Assembly: GCA_037074705.1 (NCBI GenBank)
Contig: CM073591.1
Location: 87,028,032-87,092,031, forward strand
DNA length: 64,000 nt
Direction: 5' to 3'
DNA from: Zhengitettix transpicula
Taxonomy: Eukaryota; Arthropoda; Insecta; Orthoptera; Tetrigidae
Positions 10,241-23,350 of the stretch are shown one piece after another (position 1 is the first letter of the stretch; every line of letters starts with the position of its first letter). The notes beneath the pieces are model-generated. The model was not told where the DNA came from. It did no database searches and saw nothing but the letters and a program-made list of their open reading frames with translations. The position numbers were made by a program, and so were the translations under genes.

Positions 10241-11029
10241 TAAATTTTCAAGACATAGACGCATCATAAAAATATAGTACTGTATTTCGTAATAAAATTA
10301 GGCATAAATATTTTGATTGAATAAAAAGTAAACTTTTTTTCAGTAATACTCCATCAAATAGTAATAAAAAACAATACGAAATACTTTACCATCCTTGCGC
10401 AAAGTTAATTACGCCGCCATCTTTAATAACGCCAATATGGCGCCTTATAATACATTCAAATGTGGGTCGGTCGAGATTTATAAAATTTTAAATATAACGT
10501 ATTATTGTATCCTGTATAATATATCACATGATAATAAGATTTGTCTAAGGTACGACTGCTGAATTATATGTTTGTAACTATAAAAGTATTCAAAATGACG
10601 TACGAAACTCCGAAAGTTTTTATGGTCGTTATTCAATTAATGCACTCTCAGTCAAAGGTATGTATAGAAATAGGAACATTTATATTGAATTAAAAGTACA
10701 ATTAATTGTACTTTACGCAACGTATTTCTATAAATTTGTATAAATGTAAACAAATTATTGCGTTCAATTTGTGTCGTGAAACAAAAATTTGAGGTTAGGA
10801 TAGCAGTATTTGTTTTCCATTTTTGGGGACGACGTTGTAGATGTTCAATTTCTGAGAAATGAAGCTGAGCAAAAATATTTTGATTGAATAATAAGTATAA
10901 TTAAATCTACCACTACCAGTGATAAATATAATTTATTATGAAAGGTTATACAATCCATTGCATTAATTTTATTTGAAATAACTTGACTTTTGACGTATTT
11001 AACGGGATCAGGGACCAATATATTGCCAA
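10241..11029. other. AT-rich sequence with scattered internal repeats
   Basis: AATATTTTGATTGAATAA occurs at about 10308 and again at about 10876, and other short segments recur, so this is probably decayed array sequence related to the blocks on both sides. No coding region is visible. Confidence 0.4.
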
Positions 11030-11375
11030 ATTATATCTTGCAATACGCACTGGAAGATACATAAAATTATGATAAAAACAATACTTAAATGTTCAAAATT
11101 GATATTTTTCTATTAAAGACAGCGTATTTCGTAGTGTTTTGTATTAATTTTAAACAATGCTACCAACTGCAGACTGCTAAAACCAACAAATAGTTTATTT
11201 TCATTATATCTTGCAATACGCACGGGAAGATACATAGAATTATGATAAAAACAATACTTAAATGTTAAAAAATAATATTTTTCTATTAAAGAAAGCGTAT
11301 TTCGTAATGTTTTGCACTAATTTTATACAATGCTGCCAACTGCAGATTGCTAAAACCACCAAATAGTTTATTTTC
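11030..11375 (+). repeat. Direct duplication, two 173-bp units
   Basis: Units 11030-11202 and 11203-11375 start with ATTATATCTTGCAATACGCA and match throughout with few differences. They abut with no spacer, so this is a true tandem duplication. Each unit contains an AAGCGTATTTCGTA-type block also seen nearby. Confidence 0.9.
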
Positions 11376-11411
11376 AGATGGAAAAATTATATATCTTCTA
11401 ATTTAGTAATT

Positions 11412-11451
11412 GTTTTAAATAGTGTGTATATATATATACACTATTTAAAAC
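11412..11451. repeat. Hairpin bordering the Helentron-like block
   Basis: GTTTTAAATAGTGT at 11412-11425 is perfectly complementary to ACACTATTTAAAAC at 11438-11451, around a 12-base TA-rich loop. It lies just before the head of the repeat block at about 11490. Confidence 0.85.
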
Positions 11452-11489
11452 TAGCTACAAAAAACTATATATATATAGCTTCTATTATA

Positions 11490-14400
11490 TAAAATTGCCT
11501 TATGCGGGTATGTATGTGTGTATACGTGTGTGTATACATGTGGTTATGTTCCGCTTACAAATCTACACCCTCGAAGCATTTTCACATAATTTCGTACACG
11601 TGTTCTTTGCGACAGGGAAACAAATATTGTGCGGGTGTAACACGCCTACCACCCCCAGGAGCATGATTGGACGGTGGTGGAAATCTTCAAATATGCTAAA
11701 ATATCCGATATTTGCGTTGCATAAATATTTTTCAGGGTTAACTATATTTATAGTATTTCTACTCATGTGATTTTTATTAATTTTAACCCTTTGTGGCACG
11801 AGGGTTGAGCACATTAAGGGGTGGCGGTGGAGTGGGGTTACAAGTAAATAACGCTAAAAATACCGAGATTCGAGTCAACTCAAAGGTAATGGATGTCTCT
11901 GAGTTCATTTATGACAATCTGGGCAACGCGCGGTTGTAGGATTGGGTAGGAAGGGTTGGGCGGAGGGTAGAACTTTTAAAATAAGTTAACCAGCCGAATT
12001 TTGTATCAAATAAATATATTTCGGGAACAATGATATTCATAAAATTTCCCTACATGTTCTCCGTGTTTAATTTCAACCCATTTCGGGCTTGGGAGGGATG
12101 CGCCTTTAAGGGTAAGGGTGGACGGGCGTTACAAGAAAATAACGCGAAAACAACCGAGATTAGAGTTAATTCAAAGTATTATGGATGTCAATAAGTTTAA
12201 TTATGACATTAGAATTACCGTTTAACATTCCCAACGAGGGGTTGTAAACTTTCAAACATGTTAACCGGTTGATGATCGTGTGTAATTAATATTCGGCAGG
12301 CGTTAATGGAATTGATAGTATTTCTATAATTTAAACTCCTTTCAGTATGAGAGGGGAGGACGCCTAGGGGTGGGGGTAGAGGGTAGTTACAATGAAATAA
12401 TGCAAAAACAAACGAGATTGAATTAAAATCCAAGGAAATGCATGTCGCAGTGTTTATTTATGACAACCTGAGCAACGTGTGGGATAGGGCGGAAGTGGGA
12501 GAGTCTAGCCGTGGTGGGCGAGGGTAGAAATTTTCATACGTTTTAACCGGCCGACTTTTGCGGCGAATAAATATATTCCGGAACAGTGTGATTCTTTAAA
12601 TTTCTCTACATGTTATCCGTGTATACTTTCAAACTCTTTTGGGCTTGGGAGGGGAGAACCCTTAAGGATGGGGTTGGACGGGAGTTACAAGAAAATAATG
12701 CGAATACAACCAAGATTAGAGTCAAATCAATGATTATGGATGGCGCTGAGTTTAATTAAGACAATCAATTGGTGTTTTAACCGCCAGGAGCAATGGTGGA
12801 CGGGGGTTGAAATTTTCAAACATAATAAGCAGTCGATATTTGCGTCGAATAAATATTTTTCTGGTTCACTGATATTTATAAAATGTCTCTAAATGTTCCA
12901 TATATTTAATATTAACCTCTTTCGTGGTTTGGGAGGAGCACCCTTAAGGGTGGGGGTGGAGTAGATTTATATAAAAATAGTGCAAACACAATCGAGATTG
13001 GACTCAAATCCAGGGTTATTGTTGTCAGTGAGTTTAATTATGATATTCAAGTTGTTGTTTAGTGCTTCAAGCAGGAGTAGATGGGGTGGATATCTTTCAA
13101 ACATGCTAACACGGATGATTTTTGAGTAGGATAAAGATTTTCGGGGAAAAAGTGGTTAATAATGTTTGTACCAATGTATGTCAGTAAAATTTCAACCTCT
13201 TACGGAATGGGAAAGGAGCACCGTAGGGTTAGGGGTGGAGGGGTATTACAAGAAAATAACGCGAATACAACCGAGATTGGTGTCAAACCAAAGGTAATGG
13301 ATGTCGCCGTGTTCAATTATGACTTTTAATTGGCCTTTTAACCCCAAGGGTTGGGGTGGATCGGATGGACGGGGGTGGAATTTTTCTAACATGTTAAACG
13401 GTCGATATTTGCATTAAATAATTATTTGTCGAGGTCAATGACATTGACAATATATCTACCGATTTTGTTTGTAAAATTTAACCTTTTTCGGCATTAGAGG
13501 GAAGCACACTTAGGAGAGGAGCTAGACACATTCAAACATGCTAAAACAGCAGATATTTAGGCAGATAAACATTTTTGGGATCGAAGAGATAGATAGTGTT
13601 TTAACTGATGTTATCTGAGTATAGTTTCAAACCCTTACAGCAAGAGAATGGAGCACTCTTAGGGGTAAGGGAGGACGGGCATTACAATTAAATAACGCGA
13701 ATAAAATCAAAATTACAGTCAAACACAGGTTTTTGGATGTCGCAGAGTGTAATTATGATTTAATTTGGCCATTTAACCCCCAGGGGCGGAAGAGGATGGG
13801 GTTGGAAATTTTCAAAAATGTTAAAAGGTCTATATTTGCGGAAAATAATTTTTTTCAGGGTTAATTAGATTTATAGTATTTATACCGATTTTATGTCAAT
13901 AGAATTTCAACCTCTTGCGACATGAGGGTGCAGAACGCTTATGGGGCGGGGTGGACTTGTGTTACATCTTACGGCATGGTAGGGAAGTACGCGTAGAGAT
14001 GGAGGAGTTGGGCGAGGGAGGTAATTTTCAAACATTTTAAACGGTCGATATTTGCGTTAAATAATTATTTCCCGGTGTTAATGACTTTGATAGTATTTTT
14101 ACTGGTGTTGTTTGTGTACAATTTCAACCCCTGTGAGGGGAGCAAGGTTAGCGGTTGGGGTGGATTTACGTTAAATAAAAATAACGCTAAAACAACCGAG
14201 ATTCGAATCAATTCAGAAACTATGAATGTCGCCGAGTCTCATTGGGACAACCTTGGTAACGCGACGGGTTTGGGAGGTGGTGGGCGGGGGTAGAAATTTC
14301 CAGACAATGTAATCGGTCGATTTTTGCATGGAATAAATACTGTTTGATTATCGCACATTTGTGGGGGTGGTCATCTTCTAACATGTATAAACGGCCGATA

Positions 14401-15712
14401 TATTATGTCAATGAGTTCAACCTCCTTCGGCATCGGAGAGTGGACATTTAGGGATAGGGTTCGAGGAGCGTTACATAAAAATAGCACAAAAGCAACCGAA
14501 ATTGGAGACATATTGGGGTAGTATTGTAATAAACACCTGATGATATGATCTGTATAAATATTCTTTATTTATTTAGTTTTTATGCAAATTGTCAGCTCTT
14601 CACACTGCAATATTAGTCATATGTTTTATTTTCACGTCTGTTTTTAACAATGAACAACCTTAACGACCATAAACAGACGATTTTTATAATTTAAACTAAT
14701 TATGATTCATAAAATCTTCAAATAACAACACAAAAACGTTTCTGTACATATTTGTAACATCTGCAGACTGTCTGAGTGGACGAAAGGTTTGTTTTGGTGT
14801 TTCCAACGTTTGCTCAGTCTGATTTTATTTGATGTTGATGATAATTATATCTGCTTGGTGACATATTATGATGTAACAGCACTCGGCTACTCACCAGGTT
14901 CTGGACGTCGACGTTCTCCTCTGCTGCCCGCAGCCTGTGTGGCAGGTATACCATATATGGTGGTGCGGGACATGCTGCGACTTGATTGGCCGCTGAGGAT
15001 CGCCTGACCGCAGCGTCCAGGACACATGCCGCGTAGTGAATGTCAGGCGATCCTCAGCAGCCAATCAGGGATCGCAGCATGTCCCGCACCATATATGGTA
15101 TACCTGCCACACATGCTGCGTTCAGGAGAACGTCAACGTCCAGAACCTGGTGAGTAACCGAGAAGTAATTAGTTAATTAACAATTAAGCTGTCTTCCTTA
15201 TTAAAATTATTTCCGTTGTGAGAGTCTGTGCGTTATTTAGGAAATTATATTTATCAGTTATTTTATTTAAGATGCATAGAACAAGAACTGCATGAGACAT
15301 CAGCTACTGTTTCTCGTCCTCCATGTTGTAGACAGCCAATTAATTGTGTTTATGGGACTTTATATGAAAACTTATGGAACAAATAAAAAACCGAATGACT
15401 ATAATTTTACCTTTGTAATTATTCATTATACGAATAAGATGAATATGGGAACGCCAACATCATCCCGCTTAAAAAAGTTGATTTGCAGAAAAGTAAATAA
15501 AATTAAACAAAGTTTTTAATTTAAATAAAAATTATTTAATTTCGAAAATTACTAAATTAAGTACCACATTATTAACTTAATTTAGTTAATTTTCAAACAT
15601 TGCAACGCGGCCAATAACACATTTAGGGGTAGGGGGGGGTCGAGTTGCGTTACATTAAAATAACGGGGGTTGTGGGTAAATGACATCTCGGACAACGCCG
15701 GGCACTCCCAGG
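11490..15712 (+). mobile_element. Helentron-like element, block 1, with internal tandem repeats
   Basis: The head has a run of TATGT/TGTGT repeats, then ACAAATCTACACC and TTCGTACACGTGTTCTTTGCG, as in the second block at 32190. The body is a decayed array in which an AACCGAGATT-type block recurs at about 11862, 12153, 12412, 12711, 12990, 13270, 13707, 14191 and 14495, mostly 260-300 bp apart. The 3' end at about 15680-15712 reads AATGACATCTCGGACAACGCCGGGC, read in parts, equivalent to the GGGCAACGCCGGC end of block 2. Helitron/Helentron-derived elements commonly have internal tandem repeats and a short 3' hairpin. No Rep/helicase coding sequence is present, so this is a non-autonomous copy. 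About 1.1 kb from 14520 to 15595 has no counterpart in block 2 and looks like a later insertion. Confidence 0.6.
14881..15162. mobile_element. Foldback element with arms of about 125 bp
   Basis: The left arm (14881-15008) and right arm (about 15041-15162) are near-perfect inverted copies around a loop of about 33 bp. Both arms contain TACTCACCAGGTTCTGGACG, GGCAGGTATACCATATATGG and GAGGATCGCCTGAC. The arms are far more GC-rich than their surroundings. Each includes CCATATATGG, a perfect match to the SRF CArG consensus. There is no coding capacity and no clear target duplication, so the class (foldback DNA element or inverted duplication) is uncertain. Confidence 0.85.
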
Positions 15713-16914
15713 CTATATATAGTAAAGGCAATCTGCTGGCGCCCAACAATGTAAAGGAAAGTTCTGTTATAAATACTCAAATTCATTAGTTAAATAAGTT
15801 ATTTTTTAGTTAAATATTTGTTGTGTGAATTGGATAAACCTTGATTTTCTTGTCCTATCAGACAAGTTAATAAATCACCTGATTGTGTAGGTATATACGA
15901 ACCTTCTCATGGCCGAGTGGCGAGACGTTAGCGACACAGCGCAGCTGACAGCAAACTTTAGCATTAACTTTAATTTCTTTATATTTATTATAATTAACTT
16001 GAACTTTTTTGGTATATAAAAATATATATAAGCTATATATATGATGATATATAAGCACTACCGTTTAAATGACGAACTAAATTCTTTCCTTTCCCAGGTG
16101 TAAATAGCCAGAAACTACTTAAATAAAACTTTCTCTTGTGACTCAGTTAACATTCTGATTTACGCATTCAAAAACGCAGTACATTCTCAATCATTAGGTT
16201 CTACCCTCTAGCGACTTATTGGTTGTTTCCTCTTACCAGCATGTTATATAAATCTTTAACGGATTCCTTCTTCAGCCAGGTAATTCTTTAAAGTACCACA
16301 TAAATCTTATTTTCCAAAATAGATTATAAATTTTAATTTCCCTATTGCACCGAACGTTCCTACAGGCAATAATAATATATACATGTAACGTAGCAGTAAC
16401 AGATCAACTTGATGTGGTCAGTCTTATAGTGGTCTTTTCTTCTATCACCGAATTTGTTACTAATAATAATAAGAAGGAGAATTGAAAGGAAAAGGAAAAT
16501 TGCATATAATAGAAAAGTAAGTAGTTGCCCTAAAGCGTTCCCCGCTTTTTATAGCACTACTTTATTGCATCTTTCCTTTACCATTTATTTGTGTCAACAC
16601 CCTCAGAGCGCAACTGCGTCTCCCCCACCAAACAATTACTCTTCTTAGTTGGACAGGCTAAACACAGCTGTTACGTTGCTGTGTCCCTACACTTGTAAAT
16701 TCAATTTCAAACTTAACTGAGTTGAACATGGTAAAATTGAAACAAGGGAAACGATATGTTGACTTTCAACTGTATTAAACGTAATAATATATTAAAATCA
16801 CTCGATTTAAAACAATTTACTAAAAATTTTATTGGAGGAAAAATAATCACACATAGGCTCATATAGCGTTAAAAACTTTAATACAAAGAAGCTTTCTACG
16901 TAGTTGGCCTTTTC
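15713..16914. other. Non-coding stretch
   Basis: No gene recognised. TGGCGCCCAAC at about 15737-15747 matches the core of a tRNA-Lys primer-binding site, as seen at 42377-42387, but no LTR is visible beside it. Confidence 0.4.
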
Positions 16915-17263
16915 AAACTTTTCAAGCAGAAAAACAGTATGGTCATGTATCAGTTAACATATATAAGTGGGTATTATAATAATGCTATACATCACAACAT
17001 TAAATTAATTATGAATAATTGCACAGTCATCTAAACGTATTGTTCTTTGCACATGATTTACGTTCACTAATGAATACCACGGTTTTTTTCAAATTTGATT
17101 AAAAATTGCTATTAATATAGCTTAATTACAGACACTCTAGTCAATGGCTCCCTTATTAAAATATAATTTTATAACTTGATCGCTTCGTTATATTATATTA
17201 TAATTCCCACTTATATATGATAACTGGTACCTGACTGTACTGTTTTACTGCTCGAATAATTTT
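16915..17263. mobile_element. MITE-like inverted-repeat element
   Basis: The left arm (16915-16983) and right arm (17194-17263) are inverted copies at roughly 80-85% identity by eye. They share CATATATAAGTGGG, a TTATAATA-type inner edge and an AGCAG..AAACAGTA outer block. The central 210 bp is unrelated AT-rich sequence without coding potential. Target duplications are not obvious. Confidence 0.65.
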
Positions 17264-20200
17264 AAAAAAACATACTGGCTCTAAATCTTCTTAGTAACAC
17301 TATATCAACTGTAATAAACTTTACAAAGGAAATCAGCTGAGCTGGACGACTTCTGAAGGAAGGAAAATGATGGTATTTTCTTTATTTATAACTCTAATAA
17401 AACAAGAATTTTTTTTTCACAGTTATAAAATTTTCTATCAAATAACAATAGGTTTCGTGTTAGCAGATGCCAAAAATTTTCAACAGTTAATATTTCAACA
17501 CCAATTTACGAATTTGCTTACTGCCTTTAAATTTGGTAAATATGACGACATTTATTTCTCTTCGGTGAAAATTTGCTATTCCAGAAACAAAGGGTTTGAA
17601 ATTTTACTGATTGATTGAGATCGATGAAGGTATTTGTCAAAAAATTTAAGGTTGTGAATATTAAGCTTTCAGTTCCAGAAGTGTCCTCATCACTGTGAAT
17701 GTTTCACTACGCCTTCCACACGGCGAAGATGCGCATAAAACGATTAGGACTAGCGTAAATACAGCAACGTGTGTTTTTTTACACAGACAGCTCCCATTTA
17801 GGCCTCCGCGTTGATCTTAGGTTCGGACTCCTCCAGTGTACAGGATGGCATAACTGTGATACGTGCGAGTTATTGCGTAGACGGCGCAGTCTACGTAGTA
17901 GCAGCGTCCTCAGATCTCAACCTAAGTCTTTGAATGTTGTTTTATTGCAATTTCAAATTTGCACTAATAAATTAACTATTAAAATGATTTCACTGCAGTG
18001 TCTGGTTTTTTGATCACGGTGTCAGCCAACGACAAGCGTGGCCTTGTCGCACAGTCGTCCATCGCTGAATGAAATCCCCGTCGTTCTTCTCTCCGAGCAA
18101 TTCACCAATCGGATAATTCCTGTCATCTTGTGACATGGAAAACTTGTCCAATAAAAATGTCTGTTTCAGCAATATAAGAATTTAGTCGTAGAGCCAAGCC
18201 GTCAATGTAAAACTGACATTGTTAAACGCTGTTTTTAAGTGGCGCCAAACAATGTCTAAACGTTAATGCTTACAATATTATTAAATCTTACAATCAATAA
18301 ATTTTATATACGAACAATTCAAAATAAATGAGTTATTATTCTAGTTGTAAGTCACTTTTAATTATAGTTCAATTTATTACTTAAGTTTTTGGTATTTTCA
18401 AATACGTATAATACGCCCGATCATTATTGATGAATTATGGATGAATTCAGATAAGATTAATGTTTTATTAAAGTTGCAGTGTTTTATATATGATGGTGTA
18501 AAGAAATTGTTTAACAAACGTTAAACTTTTTGGATCCAGGGATCAATTGCCAATATCATTTTTAAGTCTAGTTCCTCCCGTAAGCAAACACTTTCTGAGA
18601 GCCAGAGAATGCAAGGGGAATATGAGGCAGGTCCAGGCCCATTGGTGCAGAAGCTGTGATATGTGAGACTACTGGAGCAAACGAAACGGAACAGGGAGAG
18701 AGATTTGTATTTCTCTGAACTGTTAAACAACAAAGGAAAAATACGAAAAAACATTTGAAGTCGGGCTGCCAATTCCTTGAGAAAGTAAATCTCATTTTAT
18801 TACTATAAATGCTGTATCAATCTGTGTGTGGACGCCATGAGTACCACGTTGATTAAATATAATAATCAATAACTAGATTCAATGAGTAATTAACTTTAGG
18901 GTGTTATGGAAATATTGAAGAACAATTCATTTTTAAATATTATCCGGCTTATTATATATTAGAAAACAGTGTACATTTCGCAATTTTAGTTTTGAAAAAC
19001 ATTATTTATTTTCCCTATTCAAATTTGAAAACAACGCTATTAAAAAAATTATTTTGGTTCTAAATTGATCAGTAAAATAAAGTCTGACAGTTACAAAATA
19101 TATGTTATATATTGGGTTGATCCAATAATATTTAAAACATAGACATATGAGTTCATCGAATAAAGAAAAATAAGAATGCTTAAATTTGAAACAAAATTTC
19201 TGAACTGAATATTTTAGCTATTTTTTATAATTCTAATATTTAAATTTGACGCTTTAACGAATATTTTAACAAAAATGAGTTCAGGAAAACAGCTATTGCT
19301 GAAGAAATAGTAACTTTAATTTAGCTTTTTTATATTACAATATATATTTATACGTAGTAAATAATCAAGAAAGACATTCAGTCTGAATCGTCTTGTATTA
19401 TGTTTATGTGTTACGTTGTTTGTGGTTAACCATTTCGTATTATATTTCTCCAACGTGTACCGACTTCAGGCTTAAATAAAAGTCTTTTCTTATGCTTAAC
19501 CGATTATGAACTATATATTAATAATTTACAATCAATTATTTAAATGCCTCAATGACGTACCTCTTATGAATAAAAATATTTTCATGCACAACGAACCAAG
19601 GCCTTCAGAGTAACGAGCCTAATTTTATTTGTGCAATCAGCGGAAAGACGTAATTGGTTCCCCGAAGGCAGGCAGCGTTGCTAATTCCAATGATTTAACT
19701 TCGTCCACATTAAGGAAGCGCCCGGAGCTACAACTCGATTTAGGAATTAGAGCGGCAAGTCCGTTTCCTTTGAACGAGGCAGGTTTATCTTCTGAAAGTA
19801 ACCAAACAATCATATAAGGCATATCTCATTAACCTTGATGGAATAATGTATCAGATATAATTTCGAAAATAGTAACATATTTGTTAGGCTTCACCAATTA
19901 CATTGATGGATGGACAAAATTGGTCGAGGAGTCTGATAGCTTACTTAATCTGCGAATAGTGATTGGATTTATGTGAGTTGAAGAAAATATAAATTAATGT
20001 ATTTTTGACCAAAGAATTCCCTCCAGATGTCTATAATATAGCTTGCCAACGAAATGTTTGGAGGTATTTTCACATTAGAATTATTCAGCACGTGTATAAA
20101 AATTCTTAAAAAATAGTTTTTATCTAATTAGAAAAGAATTCAGATTAATTTTTTCTGAGATCTATTTCTCGCTATATAATTAATACTGCTAAAATTAAAT

Positions 20201-20599
20201 AAAACAACTAAGACGTAAGAGCTGCCATTTCGTTAAAACGTTTCACATTATTTTGTATTACTTTTATACTAAAAATAATAAAAAGCGTAGTATGGACTAG
20301 TAAGAATTTATCATTTTCCATTTCAGAACAGTATAAATTCCTGAATAAAATGTCTTACCTATTTTTAAGAAAGGGAACGCATTATGATTGGTTGGAAAGA
20401 AAACAATCATGTTACAATAAGATAAGAATAGAAATGTTATCTGCAATTCACAGTATTGGAGAATAATTTTTAAAAAGTATGACGAGTAAGCCTCAATTGA
20501 CCTTTGCCTCTCTTGTAGAAGTTCCAGCTTTCCTTGAATAATGTTTTGATTATTTGGATCAGATCATGACCGAATATAATTTCACGTTCACTTTTCTTT
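17264..20599. other. Long non-coding stretch
   Basis: No exon or transposon is convincing across 3.3 kb. Two less AT-rich patches stand out. In 17700-18060 there is a small stem (CGTAGAC/GTCTACG near 17876-17896). In 19600-19820 both strands stay open for about 60 codons, which reflects composition and does not prove coding. ATTGGGTTGATCCAAT at about 19112 recalls a mariner terminal repeat but has no partner. Confidence 0.4.
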
Positions 20600-21240
20600 C
20601 TTTTTCAAATACTTGGTGCTACTACGTGATTACACGGAATAATCCGCACACTGTTGACGCTCATCGTCGTCATTCCATCGATAACAAATCCCGTTTCAGA
20701 TGATTCCCCAGTGGATGATTCCGGCGCTTCTGTCCCAGCAAACACACCACATAGTCTTATTATATTGGACGGCTTTCGATAGCCCCTTGGGTGAGACACA
20801 AAACATTCATTCTTTTGACTTTTTTGAAGAGCAGCCGCGATTCATCCCCAGTGACGATATTCATCAGGAAAGTTGTCTGCTCGTTTCGCTGCAGAAAATC
20901 GTTAAAATTCGGACAAGTTTGAATTTGTTCTTGTCTGAGATTTCGTAGCGGAACCATACAGCCAATTTTCGTAATTTTCCGAGCTTTTTGAAACGACGTA
21001 CTGTGGTCGAATGGTCCACATTAAAGCCCTCGGGCAACTTTCTCGTTTTAAAGCTTTCGTCCTCTTCCACGCCTTCCAAAAGGGCCTAGTTATCGAAGTT
21101 TGATGGTCGACCTCTTCATACCTCATCTGCGAAGTTTGTGTCGTCGATTTTGAACTTATTGATCTCGTCCTTTTCTAATTGTTATTTCGCCAAAAAGTTA
21201 GTTATGATAGCGAAATGATTCTGCTGCATTCTGAACTTTA
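20600..21240 (-). pseudogene. mariner transposase fossil (D,D34D family)
   Basis: Three minus-strand frames together follow mariner transposase order. A helix-turn-helix region around 21000-21130 includes FNVDHSTTVRRFKKLGKL and later ISDKNK. The first catalytic block follows, IVTGDES (about 20850), in a segment with FNDFLQRNEQ. The second Asp block is MWCVCWD at about 20720-20745. In active mariners these correspond to the WVPHEL linker, the VTGDE(K/S)W block and the (S)xWWD block. Several frameshifts and stops interrupt the gene, and the third Asp and both terminal inverted repeats are not found. It is a dead, old copy. Which mariner subfamily it belongs to cannot be said from these pieces. 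Confidence 0.85.
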
Positions 21241-22991
21241 TAGAAGTAGTCGAGCATATAGCGAATTTGAATAAGATTATCAGAACATTTTTATTAACCG
21301 AAAAGAGGCGATTATTTTTTATGAAAACAATTTATCAAAACGCCAATTTTTAATTTAAAAAAGTCGCGAAAAATACCGTATAATTATGCACAAACCTATT
21401 CGTATTAATTATTTTGGGTTAAATCTGTTTAAAATACTACTGAAGGATATAAAAATCTCCAATAAAGTTTAAATATTTATAAAAAGAATAAAAGATTCCT
21501 GGTGTGTTAACCTCGTTTAAATGAATTTTTTAGTTGCTGCGTAAACAGATTATTTATACTTCCATTCCCGTACTGATAGTTTGGAGATATAAGTTCCTGA
21601 AATACTAAATATTTTATATTTTTCGTATTTCATACTTAAAATTGTAAATACTTTCACGAGAACGACGAAGATTTATTCTGTTGCCAAGTAACGGTGAAAT
21701 GAGTGAAAATAGTGAATCTTTTGTTAGGTACTAGTTTCTGTGACTTACATTTACGTGTCTGTCCGAAGGCTTCAATTTATAAAAAAATATCCTTTAATAC
21801 AAAAATAGATAATAATAAGTTGATCACATACAAATTACTCATTGACGTCAGTAGTTTTAAAGGTCTTTAAAAGTCATTTAACATTTCTTTCTTCTCCTTC
21901 ACGTTATAGTCTATCTTCCCTTAAACCGTTACTTCTCATTCTGAAATTGTCTATTTTATTCATATTTTTTTCATTTATGTATTTATTTTTATTGTAGTTT
22001 CTTTTATGTGTATTTTGCGTATTATTCATTTTTGTGTGCATTATTTTCTTTTTCGTAGATGTACTTTTATAATTGTGAATACTTTTATTGATTTTATTTT
22101 TTAAATAGTCAAGTAATGGAACGTCGACTTATTCTGTTTCCTCAGCAGAGGGCTAATGACATCAATAAAGCTGAATCTGAGTTCCGTTAGTAGCTTTCCA
22201 ACCTTTGTGTAGTATTCGAAAAGAATCCAGTAATGGTGTGCAATCATATAAACGTTACGCCAGTCCTGATACCTACGCTCCATTTCTTTAATGTAATGTC
22301 GAAACCTCTCCCTGCTCGTCAATCACAGCACCGAGATTTTCTGGGGAAAAAATTGCTACGATGAGAGTTAAAAATAACTCTTCAGGCCCATTGAACCAAG
22401 ATTTTTAAATTTCCTAGCTGGATGTACTTATAGTCACGGTCCTTCTGCTTACCAAAAACATTATTTATAAATCTTTTAAATTAATTTCATTTAGTCCTTT
22501 CAATGTTGGAAAAAAAGTTACAATTGATGTTTGTTTCAAAGGCAACCGAACATAAAAGTTTCTATTTAAATATAAACTGTACCTAATTTAACAATTTAAA
22601 GTATTTTTCACCATATTAACATACAAAATACATTATAATTCAACTTAAGAAAAAAATTCATTGCACACCTGCGATATGACTAAAACGTAAACCGAAGAAA
22701 AAGAATAACATATATTATTGTTCGCTTTCTTTATTTTAAGCTAAACACTAATAAATTTATCACTGAAACCATAGCACAGTTGAATCTCTAGGACCAATAT
22801 GGAAAGTAGGAAGTATAAATGTAAATGTTTCTCTGTATTAAACATTAACCCTTCAAGTATCATCACGGAACTCCTCAGACTAGTAATGAAATATGCATGA
22901 ATCGTCTTAATTGTGATACAGAAGACCATGAAACGTCACGGAAGAATGTTCAAATTGTATTAATACTAAAAACACAACTTACAATACTTAG
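21241..22991. other. Non-coding stretch with one motif-like open frame
   Basis: AT-rich. On the minus strand at 22101-22322 a 73-codon frame contains EMERRYQDWRNVYM and then HHYW. This resembles an ERRYQGRWNVNM..DYCW motif that I recall from hypothetical proteins of insects. The match is from memory and weak, so I do not assign a gene. Confidence 0.3.
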
Positions 22992-23350
22992 AAATTTTAT
23001 TGACAATTATTAAAAACTTAGAAAAACACCAGCCTATTAGACTGAAATGATATAAAATTTAATAATTTAAAACACAACGTTTCATCACTGATTGGGACCG
23101 TTCCAGGTGTACGTTTCAATTAAATTCGTTATGCTCCATTCAATTAAAATTTCGATTAGTATTGCAGGCGAATGTTAATATATGGTTCATATAATTAATT
23201 AAAAATAATATAATTGAAATGTACTCCTGAAGAGGTCCCAATCAGGGATGAAACGTTGTGTTCATAAAATTATAACGTTATACATTTTATAATAAATTTT
23301 CTGACTAATAAGCTAGTGTTTTTCACATTAAAAAATTTATTGACAGTTAA
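22992..23350. mobile_element. Foldback element with two inverted hammerhead-like motifs
   Basis: Arms at about 22998-23112 and 23226-23340 are inverted copies: CACCAGCCTATTAG on the left matches CTAATAAGCTAGTG on the right, and both arms contain GAAACGTTGTGTT pointing outwards. Each arm carries a fold: GGTCCCAATCAGTGATGAAA on the minus strand (about 23078-23098), and CCTGAAGAGGTCCC then GGGATGAAAC on the plus strand (23226-23253). The central 115 bp is AT-rich. The layout matches an inverted pair of Penelope-like ends. Confidence 0.65.

Noticed and set aside
10001..10243. Open frames over the (AT)n tract
   Set aside because: Tyr-Ile repeats are simply the translation of an AT microsatellite; the same holds at 25454-25723, 46763-46979 and 56933-57199.
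15737..15747. TGGCGCCCAAC as evidence of another LTR element
   Set aside because: Eleven bases match the tRNA-Lys primer site, but no LTR end or internal region can be seen beside it.
19105..19135. ATTGGGTTGATCCAAT as a mariner terminal repeat
   Set aside because: It is 1.5 kb from the mariner fossil and has no inverted partner; it is itself a small palindrome and may be chance.
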